Below are positions 20,001 through 30,558 of a stretch of DNA of 63,952 bases, in pieces (the stretch's first letter is position 1; the number at the start of each line of letters is the position of its first letter). Below the pieces are notes generated by a model. That model saw only the letters and a list, made by a program, of their open reading frames with translations. It was not told the DNA's origin and ran no database searches. Source of the DNA: Bodo saltans (Eukaryota > Euglenozoa > Kinetoplastea > Eubodonida > Bodonidae); contig CYKH01001973.1 in NCBI GenBank assembly GCA_001460835.1, forward strand, positions 1 through 63,952, written 5' to 3'. Position numbers and translations under genes: made by a program.

Positions 20001-20470
20001 TTCATCACTACCCCACAAGCAGCTCAGCACATCCACCACAGAATAGCGTTCAACACTCACAGCAGCAGCAGCAACGCCGTCAAGATAGTTACCCTCAACA
20101 CTACTCGCAGCAGTATCCCCCAAACAACGCTGGTGCTCCGTCGCCTTCAGGAGGCTACTCCGCCCAGCAGCACACTGCTACGTCTGGTGGTGGTGGCGGT
20201 GGTTACGAGCAGCAGAGCTTCCACCAGTACCAGCAACCCTCGCAAGGTGGTGGATACGCACCTCAGCCGTCTCAACATCAGAGCCACCAGCAGCATCAGC
20301 ACCAGCAACATCAAAGCTCGCCGTGGCCCTACGCGGCACGAGGAGAATTTGATCATCCACAAATCAAAAACTCAGGGTGGAGCGGCAGCGGTGCGTCGCA
20401 ACTTACACAAGGACAACAAGTCCGCGTGGGTTCAAATTACATGGGTGGTGCGCAGCCTCCAAGGCAGTAG
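17072..20470 (+). CDS. PUF: Pumilio/PUF RNA-binding protein with long Gln-rich tail
   Basis: 1132 residues from ATG 17072; upstream in-frame codons start with TTG and look like 5' UTR. The Pumilio homology domain covers about residues 330-690 with eight repeats. Their RNA-contact cores are SRFIQ, NYVIQ, CRVLQ, NHVVQ, CRVLQ, NYVVQ, SNVAE and NYVVQ, followed by a degenerate capping repeat (GKHLL). These residues match the classical Pumilio set at every repeat, which predicts recognition of 5'-UGUAUAUA in mRNA 3' UTRs. PUF proteins normally repress translation or destabilise mRNA in the cytoplasm. The ~300 residues before the domain are Pro/Ser/Gly-rich. The ~420 after it are Ser/Ala-rich, then very Gln-, Tyr- and His-rich, a prion-like composition that could drive mRNP condensation. 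The kinetoplastid PUF family has several members; which one this is I cannot tell. Confidence 0.95.
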   Translation: MEWEKAGAESNAAPGADWSFSPESLFTASAVASEVQNVRRAETAPTIMTELAAMADDDIPESEAYRCTQEYHNFYYSQMPRDPRMPIPIKSRNANTGSQQPQSGSSTSVGSGAGSQPATSPWVVQKSSLTGDIVSHPHTRMTPGSNPYQQVMPGRVVTPATAQQMLNDPHAPIPHGSRVVYVTEPPKAVTPSTIYVLLPEGTAPPPGATVIHAPPSFLSSSGEPSRVGSGVSHLVSANGQILIATTPSPPNQFHSIPHIVAGPHPSQGPSVVIGVRAPPNHPLAPTPGMQYRPTQQFAPPSHHSPNSNGGGAAGGGGGGTAAPIVRHPLLQQYIDTKLTADWNVRLIVGHIPHFCRDQDGSRFIQRQLDESGENVPHVWNEAFPIALELMCDVFGNYVIQKLFEVADEERRIKLVGLFRGNVMKLSMQTYGCRVLQKAFDSVPSKHVDFVANELQGKVAACVFDQNANHVVQKCIEKLASKCQFVADEFLADLQRLACHAYGCRVLQKLFEACYYSEARGVQNPYAPTDLTELLTTVFTKLDELVVNQFGNYVVQHGMMNCSSALQAKYIDRISPQVFVLSKSKFGSNVAEKAVELASEAQRGIIIDALIGDNNNNVASPSSPARSASGEPPLVSMMRDPFANYVVQKLMDRSSPDQQTRMVHVILPHVETIAQATFGKHLLTRMDKMGLLPPAVAAAVLTTKEGSPAAGGNTKNQPRGDKKKSERTTSATTHSASSSVPTKGRQSAVSPATAALQLSAGSDAAKASQTKSSKRTHRRQRSTASSGASTGTLSAKPTPGTSPATLSLSPPSHSLGGGAANVVSSLSSSAAAAGPIAPRVMQHMPYRSPTTDVIAQQQARHSQDTFSLEGAAPFQQTAPQQQQPALSYNRPAPQQQHQQPTHAQHPLQQQQYPQQHYQAPTQHATYAPHQSQYQPQQQQQQHSYSAPTANYQPAYQQQYPQQQQQSYGGGGGTTPSQFHHYPTSSSAHPPQNSVQHSQQQQQRRQDSYPQHYSQQYPPNNAGAPSPSGGYSAQQHTATSGGGGGGYEQQSFHQYQQPSQGGGYAPQPSQHQSHQQHQHQQHQSSPWPYAARGEFDHPQIKNSGWSGSGASQLTQGQQVRVGSNYMGGAQPPRQ

Positions 20471-21136
20471 ACAGGACGTGAAAACGCACGACAAGGAGGA
20501 CGAAGAGGATACACCTTGAGAAGGGGGGATGTCGTAACACATTTTGAAATCAGCTACCATCACACGTGTGCTTTTTTTTATTTTATTTTCCTTTCCATTG
20601 TATTTTTGAATGGTTCGTAGTGCGCAAAATGAAGCCCCCCACAAAAACTACGAGCGAGGAGATGGGAACTTTAGAATGAGCCAACGGCATTATTGCTACT
20701 CAGCTGCTCAGTCAATCGTGCTGTTGTGCGAGTTGTGTGTGCCTCATTCTTTCCCAAAGTTGACACCCCCCAAAACACGCCAGCCTCTCTCTGTGCGACG
20801 TATTGTGCAAGTCTCCCCTCTTTCACCCCCCTACGCAAGAAAAAAAACGTGAGAGTGAAGAATTGTGGCCATTTATTTCCTCCTCCTCCGTCAAAAACAA
20901 AAAAAAACCTCACGCAACTTCTCTCCCAAGGTGTCTTTCTACTGCGCTTTTATACTATTGTATGAAGCAATATTTGCGACAACGAAACTGCGAAGGCTCT
21001 CGATCCATTTTTTTGAAAGGGAAATGAAAAGAGTGGTTCAATAGCGAAGTTTGTTTCCCTTTGACCTGCACATGCACAGAGACAGTAAGAATTCAGTAGC
21101 ATCCACGTAAGGAAAAATATAAATCAACGTACGTGC
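20471..21136. other. Intergenic, several pyrimidine tracts
   Basis: T-rich tract at 20571-20605, pyrimidine-rich stretches at 20781-20830 and 20876-20890, then a TTCCCTTTGACC stretch ending near AG 21079-21080 before the J-protein gene. An ATG-started 80-codon frame at 20610 has unfamiliar composition and crosses the tracts, so I do not call it. Confidence 0.5.
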
Positions 21137-23848
21137 ATGGTGGGCCCCTCAGCGTTGCGCGTCCCAAGCGCCGCTGAGCGCGGGAAGTCGTACTACCGCA
21201 TCTTAGGTTTACCCGAGTGCACACCGATTGATGGAGTGAAGCGGAAATACAAAGAGCTCGCCCTCAAGCTCCACCCAGACAAGAATCTGAATGATCCTTT
21301 AGCTGGTGAAAGATTTCAGGTTCTCAACACCGCGTATGAAACTCTTTCAAATCCAGAGAAGAAAAAGTTGGTTGACGATGCATTGGTCATGTCCGAGGCA
21401 ACTCTAGCACCTCCTGATAGCCTTCAAACTGCTGCGACATTGTTTAAAAAGCAGCAGTCTGCGTATCATGAAGAGCTTAACGCGTTTCGCATGCGACGCC
21501 GAGCTAGCTCTCAATCCACGAGGGCTGCCGGCGCGGCTAGTTCTAGCTCAGCTGATAAACCTTCGCAGTACACGAAGGAGCAAACGGACTTTTTCCGGCA
21601 GCGAGAAAAGGAGCGCGAACGTGAAATGTCAAAGCGAGTTGAGCGAGAGAAGGAGCAACAACGAGAGACCGAGTTGGAGAAATACCGAGTTGCTCAAGAA
21701 GAGCGCCTTCGGGATGAGGAACGCCGCGCAAGAGATGCACGCCTGAAACTTGACAAAGCAGAAGCTGCCCTTTTAGCAGCTACTGCGAGAGCGTTCAATA
21801 ACATCGCTGGAACCTCACCAGTTGACTCGACCGGCGGAAGCTTCCGTGGGCTCAACCGGCGCGACGGCCATGCGACTTCGTCCTCACATCGATCAGCATC
21901 GTGCGATGCAGCAGCTGCAGGTTCTCCAGTTGCTTCCAATATGGGGAAGATGTCATCCCCCAGCACTCCAAGACCCACTGCTGGGGGGAGTGGTTCCTCA
22001 GCAACAATGCTCTCAACGCCGAGGAACAATTTTATGAAGTCGTCTCAACAACGAAGCTCATCATTATCTCGCATTGTGCACTCTCCTGAATTCCTGTCGT
22101 CATTGGGGGGAGCTACAGAGCCATCATCATCGTCTGGTGGTGTGGCTGGCGGCACTTCATCGTCAACGGCGTTCCATAACGTCGCTTCGCCATTGGAGGG
22201 CTCATTCAATGCAGCTGCAACACCGCTGAGCGCAAAGCTAAAGCGTGAGCGAGAGCGTCAAGATGAAAATAGGCGAAGCGAGCAAGAACGCTACCTTCAG
22301 AAAAAGCTTGGGGAAATCCGCAATCGTGAAGCACTCCGATCACGCCATGCCGTGGACGAAGAGTTTAAGCTGTATCAACGCGAACTGCAGCTGTTGGAGG
22401 ACAACGAAAGAGGTGAGAGAACACAGTTCCTTGAGCAAGAAGAAGAGCTTGAGAGGCGCATGTTTATCGCCTCGTTCCGGCGGGTGGAGCATTCTCTTAG
22501 TGCGAAGCAGCGCTTGGAGCCTCTCCAGCGCAACGAATCTGCTGTGAGGAAGTCAGTGGAAGCGTTGGAGCATGGTGCGAGGCAATGCTTGATTGTGGCA
22601 CGCCGCAGCACGGTTGTACGACATGGGATCGTGGAGCAAGAGGCTGCAGAGCGCGCCACGTTGCTCGGGATGTGGGCAATCGCACAGGAACGCGCACGAA
22701 ACACAATCGATGAGCTGCGACGCAACATGCGCCTCGAAGATTCGCTTCGCCAGAAATCAGAATCTCAAGCCATTTTCGGCGCCAAAACATTGCACCTGAC
22801 GATGCTGCTTGAGCCCTCTCATCGATCGTTGCTTGTGCATCAGTTCTTGAAACAGCACACATCGATGATGGCGACTTGCTCGGCCATGCACACGTCATTG
22901 GTCGCAGTCTTCGCAGCGCGGCGCCAAACGGAGCAGGACGAGCGCCTCTCACGGGTGCTGCTGGCGATGACAGCAAACGAAACAATTCGTCGCCGTATTG
23001 TTCAAGAAACTGAGGTTGACGGGTTTTTACACGTTCAGCGCTCGAAAGGTCAACATCTCCAGCATATGATGCAAGCACAGGCAAGAGAGCACCACAATGA
23101 GGTGGAATTGATGCGCATGCGTCACGATGCCGAAGTCACGAAACTCCTGGAAGAGCTTTCTAGGCTGCATCAACAATTGGCGGACGCACGATTGACGACA
23201 CAGGCGTCGTCGCCACCGCATGCTGCTGCTGCTACTTCCACTGCTAGCAGCAATAACGTGACTCCCAAGGGGAAGCAGCACCACGGTGGGAAGCAGCATC
23301 ACATTGCGGTTGGCCAATCTTCCAATCCGCTGGAGTCCATCCCGACGCATGGCCCGCATTCACATGTTGCGCAACACAACCAGAACACTCTTTCTCCACC
23401 ACAACCTTCATTTTCTCAGCAGCTGCTCTATCCACCTGAGATACCATTGTCGCACATATCGCCAGCGTCATCATCAGACCCGTTACCTCGCTTTGGGAAG
23501 CCTACCATCGCCTCCCATCATGAGCGCCCCGACGCATTTCAGCATCCATCTCCCAGTCCGACTACCAGCCCACTGCAGCGGTCGTTCGTGCTGTCGCCGT
23601 ACTCCACACCGCCATCAGTTCTTTACAATATTCCACCACCAACAACATCGTCAGCTGCACCTTCAACAACAACTGCTCTAAGCGCTACATCGTCATCGTC
23701 AGGTGGGACACCGCTGGGTGCTCTCTATTCGACTCCTCTATTGCGGTCAAAGCAATGGGGAGGCAATGCATCCGCAGCTGTGAATGCTAAGGGGTCCACA
23801 CCGCCGCCAGGCATACGGCGCCCCGCGGGAACAGCTGCTGAGCTGTGA
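21137..23848 (+). CDS. J-domain (DnaJ/Hsp40) protein with coiled-coil body
   Basis: 903 residues from ATG 21137. The J domain is N-terminal (about 16-80: SYYRILGLPECTPIDGVKRK, with the catalytic HPD in LKLHPDKNLND), so it should stimulate Hsp70 ATPase. It lacks the Gly/Phe region and zinc-finger module of type I J proteins, making it type III. After the J domain come a charged coiled coil (residues about 150-220, REKEREREMSKRVEREKEQQ), a Ser-rich linker, a second long helical region (about 365-690, rich in Glu, Arg and His), then a disordered Ser/Pro/His tail to the end. The coiled coils probably target it to a structure or client. No specific orthologue is recognised. Confidence 0.88.
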   Translation: MVGPSALRVPSAAERGKSYYRILGLPECTPIDGVKRKYKELALKLHPDKNLNDPLAGERFQVLNTAYETLSNPEKKKLVDDALVMSEATLAPPDSLQTAATLFKKQQSAYHEELNAFRMRRRASSQSTRAAGAASSSSADKPSQYTKEQTDFFRQREKEREREMSKRVEREKEQQRETELEKYRVAQEERLRDEERRARDARLKLDKAEAALLAATARAFNNIAGTSPVDSTGGSFRGLNRRDGHATSSSHRSASCDAAAAGSPVASNMGKMSSPSTPRPTAGGSGSSATMLSTPRNNFMKSSQQRSSSLSRIVHSPEFLSSLGGATEPSSSSGGVAGGTSSSTAFHNVASPLEGSFNAAATPLSAKLKRERERQDENRRSEQERYLQKKLGEIRNREALRSRHAVDEEFKLYQRELQLLEDNERGERTQFLEQEEELERRMFIASFRRVEHSLSAKQRLEPLQRNESAVRKSVEALEHGARQCLIVARRSTVVRHGIVEQEAAERATLLGMWAIAQERARNTIDELRRNMRLEDSLRQKSESQAIFGAKTLHLTMLLEPSHRSLLVHQFLKQHTSMMATCSAMHTSLVAVFAARRQTEQDERLSRVLLAMTANETIRRRIVQETEVDGFLHVQRSKGQHLQHMMQAQAREHHNEVELMRMRHDAEVTKLLEELSRLHQQLADARLTTQASSPPHAAAATSTASSNNVTPKGKQHHGGKQHHIAVGQSSNPLESIPTHGPHSHVAQHNQNTLSPPQPSFSQQLLYPPEIPLSHISPASSSDPLPRFGKPTIASHHERPDAFQHPSPSPTTSPLQRSFVLSPYSTPPSVLYNIPPPTTSSAAPSTTTALSATSSSSGGTPLGALYSTPLLRSKQWGGNASAAVNAKGSTPPPGIRRPAGTAAEL

Positions 23849-24819
<971 letters not shown>

Positions 24820-25249
24820 CCAGTTGTATGTGAATGTGAGAGCCTCTCCTCATCTGCGATCTGCAAATGTCATTCAGCAGGAAATTTTCGTTCCTGCTGA
24901 ACGCGTTGTTGTTGTTGTACGGGGTGCGTGTGGTGTTGCGTAGTGAGAGAGGGAGAGAGAGCCATTCGAATGCTTTGTTCAGTGAGTCATCAGCGGTGGA
25001 AACGTCGCCACACCGTTGCGGGTGTCAGTCGTCGTTTCTGCGGTAATGGACGAACGGGAAGGAACCAATTTTTGGTGCGCTCGAATCTTTGCTTTTGCAT
25101 TGTTCCAATTACGAAGAATGTGCTTCCTTCACGAATTTTGGAGAGAAGTTGCCTACACAGCCGCGTTGAGGAATTTAAAGTTCTTTTTTTTTTTTTTGAT
25201 TGCATCTCGAAGAATTACATTAGGCAACACAAAAGGAAAATTAAATAGC
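24820..25249. other. Intergenic, T16 tract before EF-hand gene
   Basis: A long T-run lies at about 25184-25197, with AG at 25211-25212. A GTT-rich patch is near 24906. No gene seen. Confidence 0.5.
25182..25212 (+). promoter_or_regulatory. Putative trans-splice acceptor
   Basis: T-run, then GATTGCATCTCGAAG with AG at 25211-25212, 38 nt before ATG 25250. The tract shows that the long upstream extension of the frame is unlikely to be translated. Confidence 0.5.
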
Positions 25250-25816
25250 ATGGGCAACTCAGTTAGCCAAGCGCAGCTTGAAGACTACAAAGAAACGGTG
25301 AAGGGCAAGTTTGATGAGAAGGAAATCAAGCACATGTACAAGCTGTTTATGAGAGCAGCGCCAACAGGTGAGATGGGCCCGCAGGAGTTTAAGCAATACA
25401 TTGAAGGCTTAGGTATTTTCAAGCGCATGGACCACCATGAAGACTACGCACAAATTTTCCGCGGATATGATCGCGACAGTAGCGGATTTATTACCTTCAA
25501 AGAGTACCTCATTTACCACTTAGGTATCGTGTACAGCACCGAGGAGCTATTTGATATTCTCTTTGCAATGTACGACACCGATCAAAACGGGTACATCAGT
25601 AAGGATGAGATGGTGCAGGTGATCACCAACGCGACGAGGTGGATGGGGGACTGCGACGTCGAAAACGGAGAAGTCCAGCGATCTATTGAGTCAGAAGTCA
25701 TGCGCATCATCGCCTTTGTAGATCTCGACAAAGATGGAAGAATAAGCCGGGAAGAACTTCGAATTGTAAGCCAAAGACATCCAGAAATTCTGGAGAAGCT
25801 CAAGAACCTTGCGTAG
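25250..25816 (+). CDS. Neuronal-calcium-sensor-like EF-hand protein, probably myristoylated
   Basis: 188 residues from ATG 25250. The N-terminus MGNSVSQ is a good N-myristoylation signal, which fixes this start rather than the longer upstream frame. Three canonical EF-hand loops are visible: DRDSSGFITFKE, DTDQNGYISKDE and DLDKDGRISREE. The first position in the family is degenerate here (around APTGEMGPQEF), as is normal for NCS/recoverin/frequenin proteins. Length (~190) and four-hand layout match that family. It should bind Ca2+ and associate with membranes, possibly through a calcium-myristoyl switch, acting as a sensor for a kinase or other target. Flagellar calcium-binding proteins of trypanosomatids share the architecture, but I cannot choose between them. 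Confidence 0.88.
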   Translation: MGNSVSQAQLEDYKETVKGKFDEKEIKHMYKLFMRAAPTGEMGPQEFKQYIEGLGIFKRMDHHEDYAQIFRGYDRDSSGFITFKEYLIYHLGIVYSTEELFDILFAMYDTDQNGYISKDEMVQVITNATRWMGDCDVENGEVQRSIESEVMRIIAFVDLDKDGRISREELRIVSQRHPEILEKLKNLA

Positions 25817-26232
25817 AGCGTTTTTTGAGAAGTGTACGGAAATTCCTCTTTGGAATGACAATACCATCATCATTATCAGTTGAGTGTGTAAATTCAAACA
25901 TCTCGTGGCGGCTCGGCCGTCGTCAACCTTTTGACAAAAAAAATAATAAACCTGAATGACATTTGAACAGACCCAGAAAACGCAAAAAAGGCTCGTTTTT
26001 ATTTTTATTCTCTCCCACGACAAGTAAGGAAGTGAGATAGAGGAGTGGAAATTGTGTGTGTGTGTCTTGGCAGCACGTAATTTGAAGTCATTGTATTTGG
26101 CTCTGCAGCTGCACATAACCAACTCCACCAGAACTCTCACCAGAGAAAAGAGAAACAAAAGAGGGGGGGAAATCAAAGTCTCACCACCAGTTTGCCGTCT
26201 ATTTATTTATTTTTGTCTTTTTCATTTGTGAG
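25817..26232. other. Intergenic, pyrimidine tracts
   Basis: Tract at about 25994-26015 (TTTTTATTTTTATTCTCTCC) and a T-rich tract 26198-26226 directly before the next ATG. No gene seen. Confidence 0.5.
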
Positions 26233-29200
26233 ATGTCAAAAAGCAGCAATCTGCCGGCAACTCCCGTGAAGCAGCAATCTCCTCCCCCACCAGGTTCGAT
26301 CACCAAAAAGTCTACCATTTCAACAAAGCAGCAGCAATCACGAGGGCCGCACGCAACATCATCAACATCTGCATCTGTTGCTCTAGCAGGCATTCCGCTT
26401 CATCAGGTGGACATCACAACCAGCACCAACGGTGGTGGTGGCCACCATCATCATCGTCATCACTCACCACCACCTCCCACCACAACTCCACATAACGTGG
26501 CAAACATGTCGCCGTCCTCATCGGCCACGGCGGAGTGGGTAATGAGTCAAGGACCCGTCATGGTTGCTGTTGACGCATCTGTCACTGCGCTCGATGCGGT
26601 CAGCAGCAAACAGAATGCTGCTGTAAGCAGTAGTAGTGGTGCTGGTATGACAGGAGCGTCAACTCTGCCTGATATCGTTAGCCGACACGCATCCTTTGAC
26701 TTAGCCACTCTGGCCGGCGCAAACACGGAGGTGTACTTCGACGCAGTCGAGGAGGCAGTGTCACACAGTCCACTTGCGTCCCATGATGGCAGCAATAGTA
26801 GAGAACGGCCATACGATGCAGCAGGTGGTGCAGCTGCTGCAATGGAGTCCATGACGCCCGATGGAGGAGGAGGAGCACGTGGCCTAGACGTCAAGAGAAA
26901 ACATTTGTCCTTTTCTGGTGCTGGCGCCACAACAGTGAAATCACCCTCCAGTCAAGGACCCCCTGTCGGCACTGTGTTACAATGCAGAGAAGAGGAGGAG
27001 GGATCCACTCAGTCTGGGTCTGCTGCTGGCGATGTAGAGGCCGAGGGAACATCAGGGGTTGGTGGTGGCGCTGTTTTACACACTGAAGTGGAAACGCTGA
27101 GCTTTGCATGCTCAGAAGAAATTGACTTGGCAAGTAGCGCAAACAACCGGAGAAAATTTGTCCAAATGCAAAGGAAACACCAAGAAGCAAAACGTGCAGC
27201 ACAACTTAGCCGAGAAGCTGTTCAATACATCTCAACCACAGCTGCAGGTAAATCGATTTCAAAGACAATAGACGAGGAAATGGTCAACCCACTTATTCCC
27301 AACCCAACAATGCTCATTCATCGCCACAACATTTTGGAGCATGTGTGTTTTCACGTGACGCAAGCGCTTCGCTTTACCGGCATCAACGCGCATATTGCGT
27401 TCTTTGTATTCGGTTCGGTTCACCTCAGAACTGTGCTCCCTGACGGTGACATAGACGTCACAATGGTGCTAATGGACCCTGCCAAGGACGGCACGTGTGG
27501 ATACTCTATTCACGATGCGACACTGCCACATCACAACTTTGCCGACGCCGCTAGCGACGGCAACAACTTGACGCCAAGCGCTCCTCTGACGTCCCCAACT
27601 ACCCAGGCCACGGGGTACAGCCCCGCCGCTGATGTGTTGCCCAGTGTACGTGACTATCTGCTGTCGATGCCCACGACTGGTATTTTTGTCGACAGCCTCG
27701 TGTTCGCTGAGGTCAGAGTCTTAAAGCTCATGGCGGACGGCCTCAGCATGGACTTCACAGTGGATCAAACGGGAGGTACTAGCACCGTGTGTTTCTTACA
27801 TCAAGTTGACCGACGATTGGGCCACCGCCACCTATTCAAGCGCACCCTTCTCTTGTTGAAGGCGTGGGCAAATTATGAGGCTCGTGTGCTAAGTGGTCAG
27901 GGTGGCTACCTCGGTACTTACGCCCTGACCATAATGCTGATGGGCGTCATGAACGCGGTGCTCTCAGAGCACAGCTATCAGCAGCATTCAAAGCAAAGCG
28001 CCACCGACGAAACCTCAGCATCAAGTAAAACGAAACGAGAGCGGACCAAGCGGAAGCCACTTCCGGCGGTGGAACTCACTGAGTTGTGTCCATTATCACT
28101 GGCGCTTCGATTCTTTGCGTATTACGCAACATTTGACTTCGAAACGAACTGCGCCACCATCTATGGTGCCATGCCTATTTCAGCCCTGCAGCGTGCCAGT
28201 GACGGCATTGCAGCGACCTCAGCGGCATCGACCGTGACATGTGACCTTTCTGAATGCGAGGAACGCACTGGAGGATCAACGCATTGCTGCGGCGGCAGCT
28301 CGACGGGACACGATGCGGTCACGTGGCACCAAGACTCCAACGAATTGCTCATCTCAGAGACGTTTGTCGCGGAGTGCGCAGCGATGTTTGGCCGTGGTAG
28401 TGCCGATCCGGCCGCCACAACAACGCCGTCTGCATCGCCACTGGTCACCCCAGAAAGCCAAGCGGCAATCAATGCTTTCCCTAGTTTGAGTGGTACGACG
28501 ACGACAACTGCGGCGGATCAAAAACGAAAACAACGTGGCGATGGCGAGTCTACTGCATCCTCGCACAGCACCGACAAGCCACAAAGCTGCAGCAGTAGGT
28601 ACCATCCTCGGTCAGCCTATCTCCCACAGTTCTCGGCCCATTTATTGTCCCTTGCGGGAGGTGGTGTGTTCCCCGTGCGTAGCATGAACATCATGGACCC
28701 TCTACGCCCGAGTAGCAACTTATCGAGGGGAGTCAGTCGTGCCCACGTGTTCCGCATTCAAGCAGCCATGCTGCACGCTCTGCACAAAGGATCTGGCTTG
28801 CTGCAATCACTCGCGCATGTTCTCGTTTCTGAGCCTTCAGCACCATCCGCTTCCTCTTCGACTTCCCAGTCCACTAGTGCCCTTGGTCGTCCCATCGGCA
28901 CTAATCCTGCACTGTTAGCTGCTGAAGAGGCGATCATTCGAAGTCAATTCGTAGCGCAGTGGTTCCCAAGCACAGTCAATATCATTGCCGCATTTCAACT
29001 GCGACAATTAACCGAACCTTCCTACTTGGCGAATTCCATGCAAGAGTTATCCGAACAAATCTTCGGTGGAGTGAGCAAATGCAACGAATGCGGAGTCCCC
29101 TCAACACTTTGTGTGACGGAAACGTATCTGAGGAAGCCAGAGCTTGTCGCCATCCCTCCCGTATCGATACCCGAGCATCAACACCACAGCCAACAGCAAC

Positions 29201-30558
29201 AACAACAACAACAACAATTTCAGCACCATCATCAGCAACAACCATCCACTCACTACCACCACCACCACAACAACAACAGCAGCAGCAGCAACCACGCAAT
29301 GTCGAAGCACCACTCCACCTCTCATACTGGAGATGCCACTCACCACTCCTACTCCTCCTCGTATCACCACCACCAGGGAGGCAGTTCACAACAACAACAA
29401 CACCATGGAAAGTTCGCTTCCACATCTGCATCATCTTCTTCCCAGCAAACGCATCATCACTCGCGCTCCACCAGCAATAGCAACAACTACCAGCAACAGC
29501 AGCAGCAACCAACAGCATGGGATCTCCCTCCCGTGCATCAGTACAGCAGCAACAACAGCCAATCATCGTTTCACACTGGAGCGCACCATCATCATCATCA
29601 TCAGTACAGTGGCCCTTCTCATCGACATCATCACATCGCTTCCACACCTTCCAGCAAGTTGTGGCCAGGTAGGATGGAGGATGCACAACAGCAACAGCAG
29701 CAGCCTCTTCCTTCTACAGAAGCGACTGGGTACTCGCGGCCATCACTGCCTACAACTACTACAGCTGCTGCTGCTAGCAACACAACTTCAGCTGCAGTGC
29801 CCACATATCGCTTTCCATCCCACCTTCAAGGCCTCCCACAACGTGGTGGTGGTGGTGGTGGTTCTTCTGGAAGTAATTGGGCATCTCACAGCAGCGGTCA
29901 GCAACTGACGGCCTCACATCGCTCAGCTGGTGGTGGGGGTGCTGCTACTGCTTCGTGGAACTCCTCTTTGCCATATCAAACACCGCCAGCTGGAGGAGCT
30001 GGAAATGACGCGATCCCGCCTCCACCACCGCTTCCCCATCATCATCATCATCATCATCATGACCCCAACGGCACAGTGCCCCCACCGATGTTCGCCTCTG
30101 CTCTGGCGTTTCAAACCCACATGAACGCGCACCATCAACACCATCACCACCACCATCATCACGTGCCCCTTTCCTCTGCTGCTGCCACAGTGTCTTCTTC
30201 TTCTGAGGCTAGTGCTGCTGCTGTGGCACGAAGCGGAGGCGAGCAGCGAGCGCAAGCGTCCACCACATCTAGCAATGCACAAGCAATTGAGGTCATTGAT
30301 AGGTTGACTACTTCGCCTGCGGAACACGTCAAGACAAAACAACCATTGCAACCTTCAAGTGGTCGTGCTACCACCGCTGCAACCGCCAAGCCTGCTCGAG
30401 AAAAAGGCACTACGCGGAGTGGCGGCAATCGAGCGACTCGCGGGAGAGCGCATGATGAGACGCATTCTACCGCCAGTGGTGGAGGACGGCACTCGTCGAT
30501 TACGATACCTCTCCCGCCGCCGCTGAACAGTGACAGGTTCCCGGCGTTGCCTTCTTGA
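26233..30558 (+). CDS. Nucleotidyltransferase (poly(A)/terminal-uridylyl transferase type) with giant low-complexity tail
   Basis: 1441 residues from ATG 26233. The catalytic core is central. The palm motif GSVHLRTVLPDGDIDVTMVL begins at residue 394, with the two metal-binding aspartates in DGDID (404-408), and a likely third in SMDFTVDQ near residue 507. It is followed by the helical substrate-binding part (HLFKRTLLLLKAWANYEARV, GGYLGTYALTIMLMGVMN). This is the polymerase-beta-like fold of non-canonical poly(A) polymerases and TUTases, which add nucleotides to RNA 3' ends. The core is interrupted by Ser/Thr/Ala-rich insertions. The N-terminal ~320 residues and the last ~470 are low complexity, with Gln, His and Gly runs including a stretch of eight His codons near 30037-30060. 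I cannot tell A- from U-addition. The subcellular site is unclear; no strong presequence is seen. Confidence 0.85.
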   Translation: MSKSSNLPATPVKQQSPPPPGSITKKSTISTKQQQSRGPHATSSTSASVALAGIPLHQVDITTSTNGGGGHHHHRHHSPPPPTTTPHNVANMSPSSSATAEWVMSQGPVMVAVDASVTALDAVSSKQNAAVSSSSGAGMTGASTLPDIVSRHASFDLATLAGANTEVYFDAVEEAVSHSPLASHDGSNSRERPYDAAGGAAAAMESMTPDGGGGARGLDVKRKHLSFSGAGATTVKSPSSQGPPVGTVLQCREEEEGSTQSGSAAGDVEAEGTSGVGGGAVLHTEVETLSFACSEEIDLASSANNRRKFVQMQRKHQEAKRAAQLSREAVQYISTTAAGKSISKTIDEEMVNPLIPNPTMLIHRHNILEHVCFHVTQALRFTGINAHIAFFVFGSVHLRTVLPDGDIDVTMVLMDPAKDGTCGYSIHDATLPHHNFADAASDGNNLTPSAPLTSPTTQATGYSPAADVLPSVRDYLLSMPTTGIFVDSLVFAEVRVLKLMADGLSMDFTVDQTGGTSTVCFLHQVDRRLGHRHLFKRTLLLLKAWANYEARVLSGQGGYLGTYALTIMLMGVMNAVLSEHSYQQHSKQSATDETSASSKTKRERTKRKPLPAVELTELCPLSLALRFFAYYATFDFETNCATIYGAMPISALQRASDGIAATSAASTVTCDLSECEERTGGSTHCCGGSSTGHDAVTWHQDSNELLISETFVAECAAMFGRGSADPAATTTPSASPLVTPESQAAINAFPSLSGTTTTTAADQKRKQRGDGESTASSHSTDKPQSCSSRYHPRSAYLPQFSAHLLSLAGGGVFPVRSMNIMDPLRPSSNLSRGVSRAHVFRIQAAMLHALHKGSGLLQSLAHVLVSEPSAPSASSSTSQSTSALGRPIGTNPALLAAEEAIIRSQFVAQWFPSTVNIIAAFQLRQLTEPSYLANSMQELSEQIFGGVSKCNECGVPSTLCVTETYLRKPELVAIPPVSIPEHQHHSQQQQQQQQQFQHHHQQQPSTHYHHHHNNNSSSSNHAMSKHHSTSHTGDATHHSYSSSYHHHQGGSSQQQQHHGKFASTSASSSSQQTHHHSRSTSNSNNYQQQQQQPTAWDLPPVHQYSSNNSQSSFHTGAHHHHHHQYSGPSHRHHHIASTPSSKLWPGRMEDAQQQQQQPLPSTEATGYSRPSLPTTTTAAAASNTTSAAVPTYRFPSHLQGLPQRGGGGGGSSGSNWASHSSGQQLTASHRSAGGGGAATASWNSSLPYQTPPAGGAGNDAIPPPPPLPHHHHHHHHDPNGTVPPPMFASALAFQTHMNAHHQHHHHHHHHVPLSSAAATVSSSSEASAAAVARSGGEQRAQASTTSSNAQAIEVIDRLTTSPAEHVKTKQPLQPSSGRATTAATAKPAREKGTTRSGGNRATRGRAHDETHSTASGGGRHSSITIPLPPPLNSDRFPALPS

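Noticed and set aside
25016-25249. N-terminal 78-codon extension of the EF-hand protein
   Set aside because: It contains a poly-Phe run encoded by the splice-tract T-run, and the myristoylation start MGNSVSQ is at 25250.
29144-29908. 254-codon + frame inside the nucleotidyltransferase tail
   Set aside because: Off-frame reading of CAA/CAC/AGC repeats, giving Asn/Thr/Ser runs; no evidence of dual coding.
29190-30170. Dense CAA/CAC/CAT repeats resembling a tandem or CRISPR-like array
   Set aside because: They are in-frame homopolymer codons for Gln and His without spacers or a constant repeat unit.
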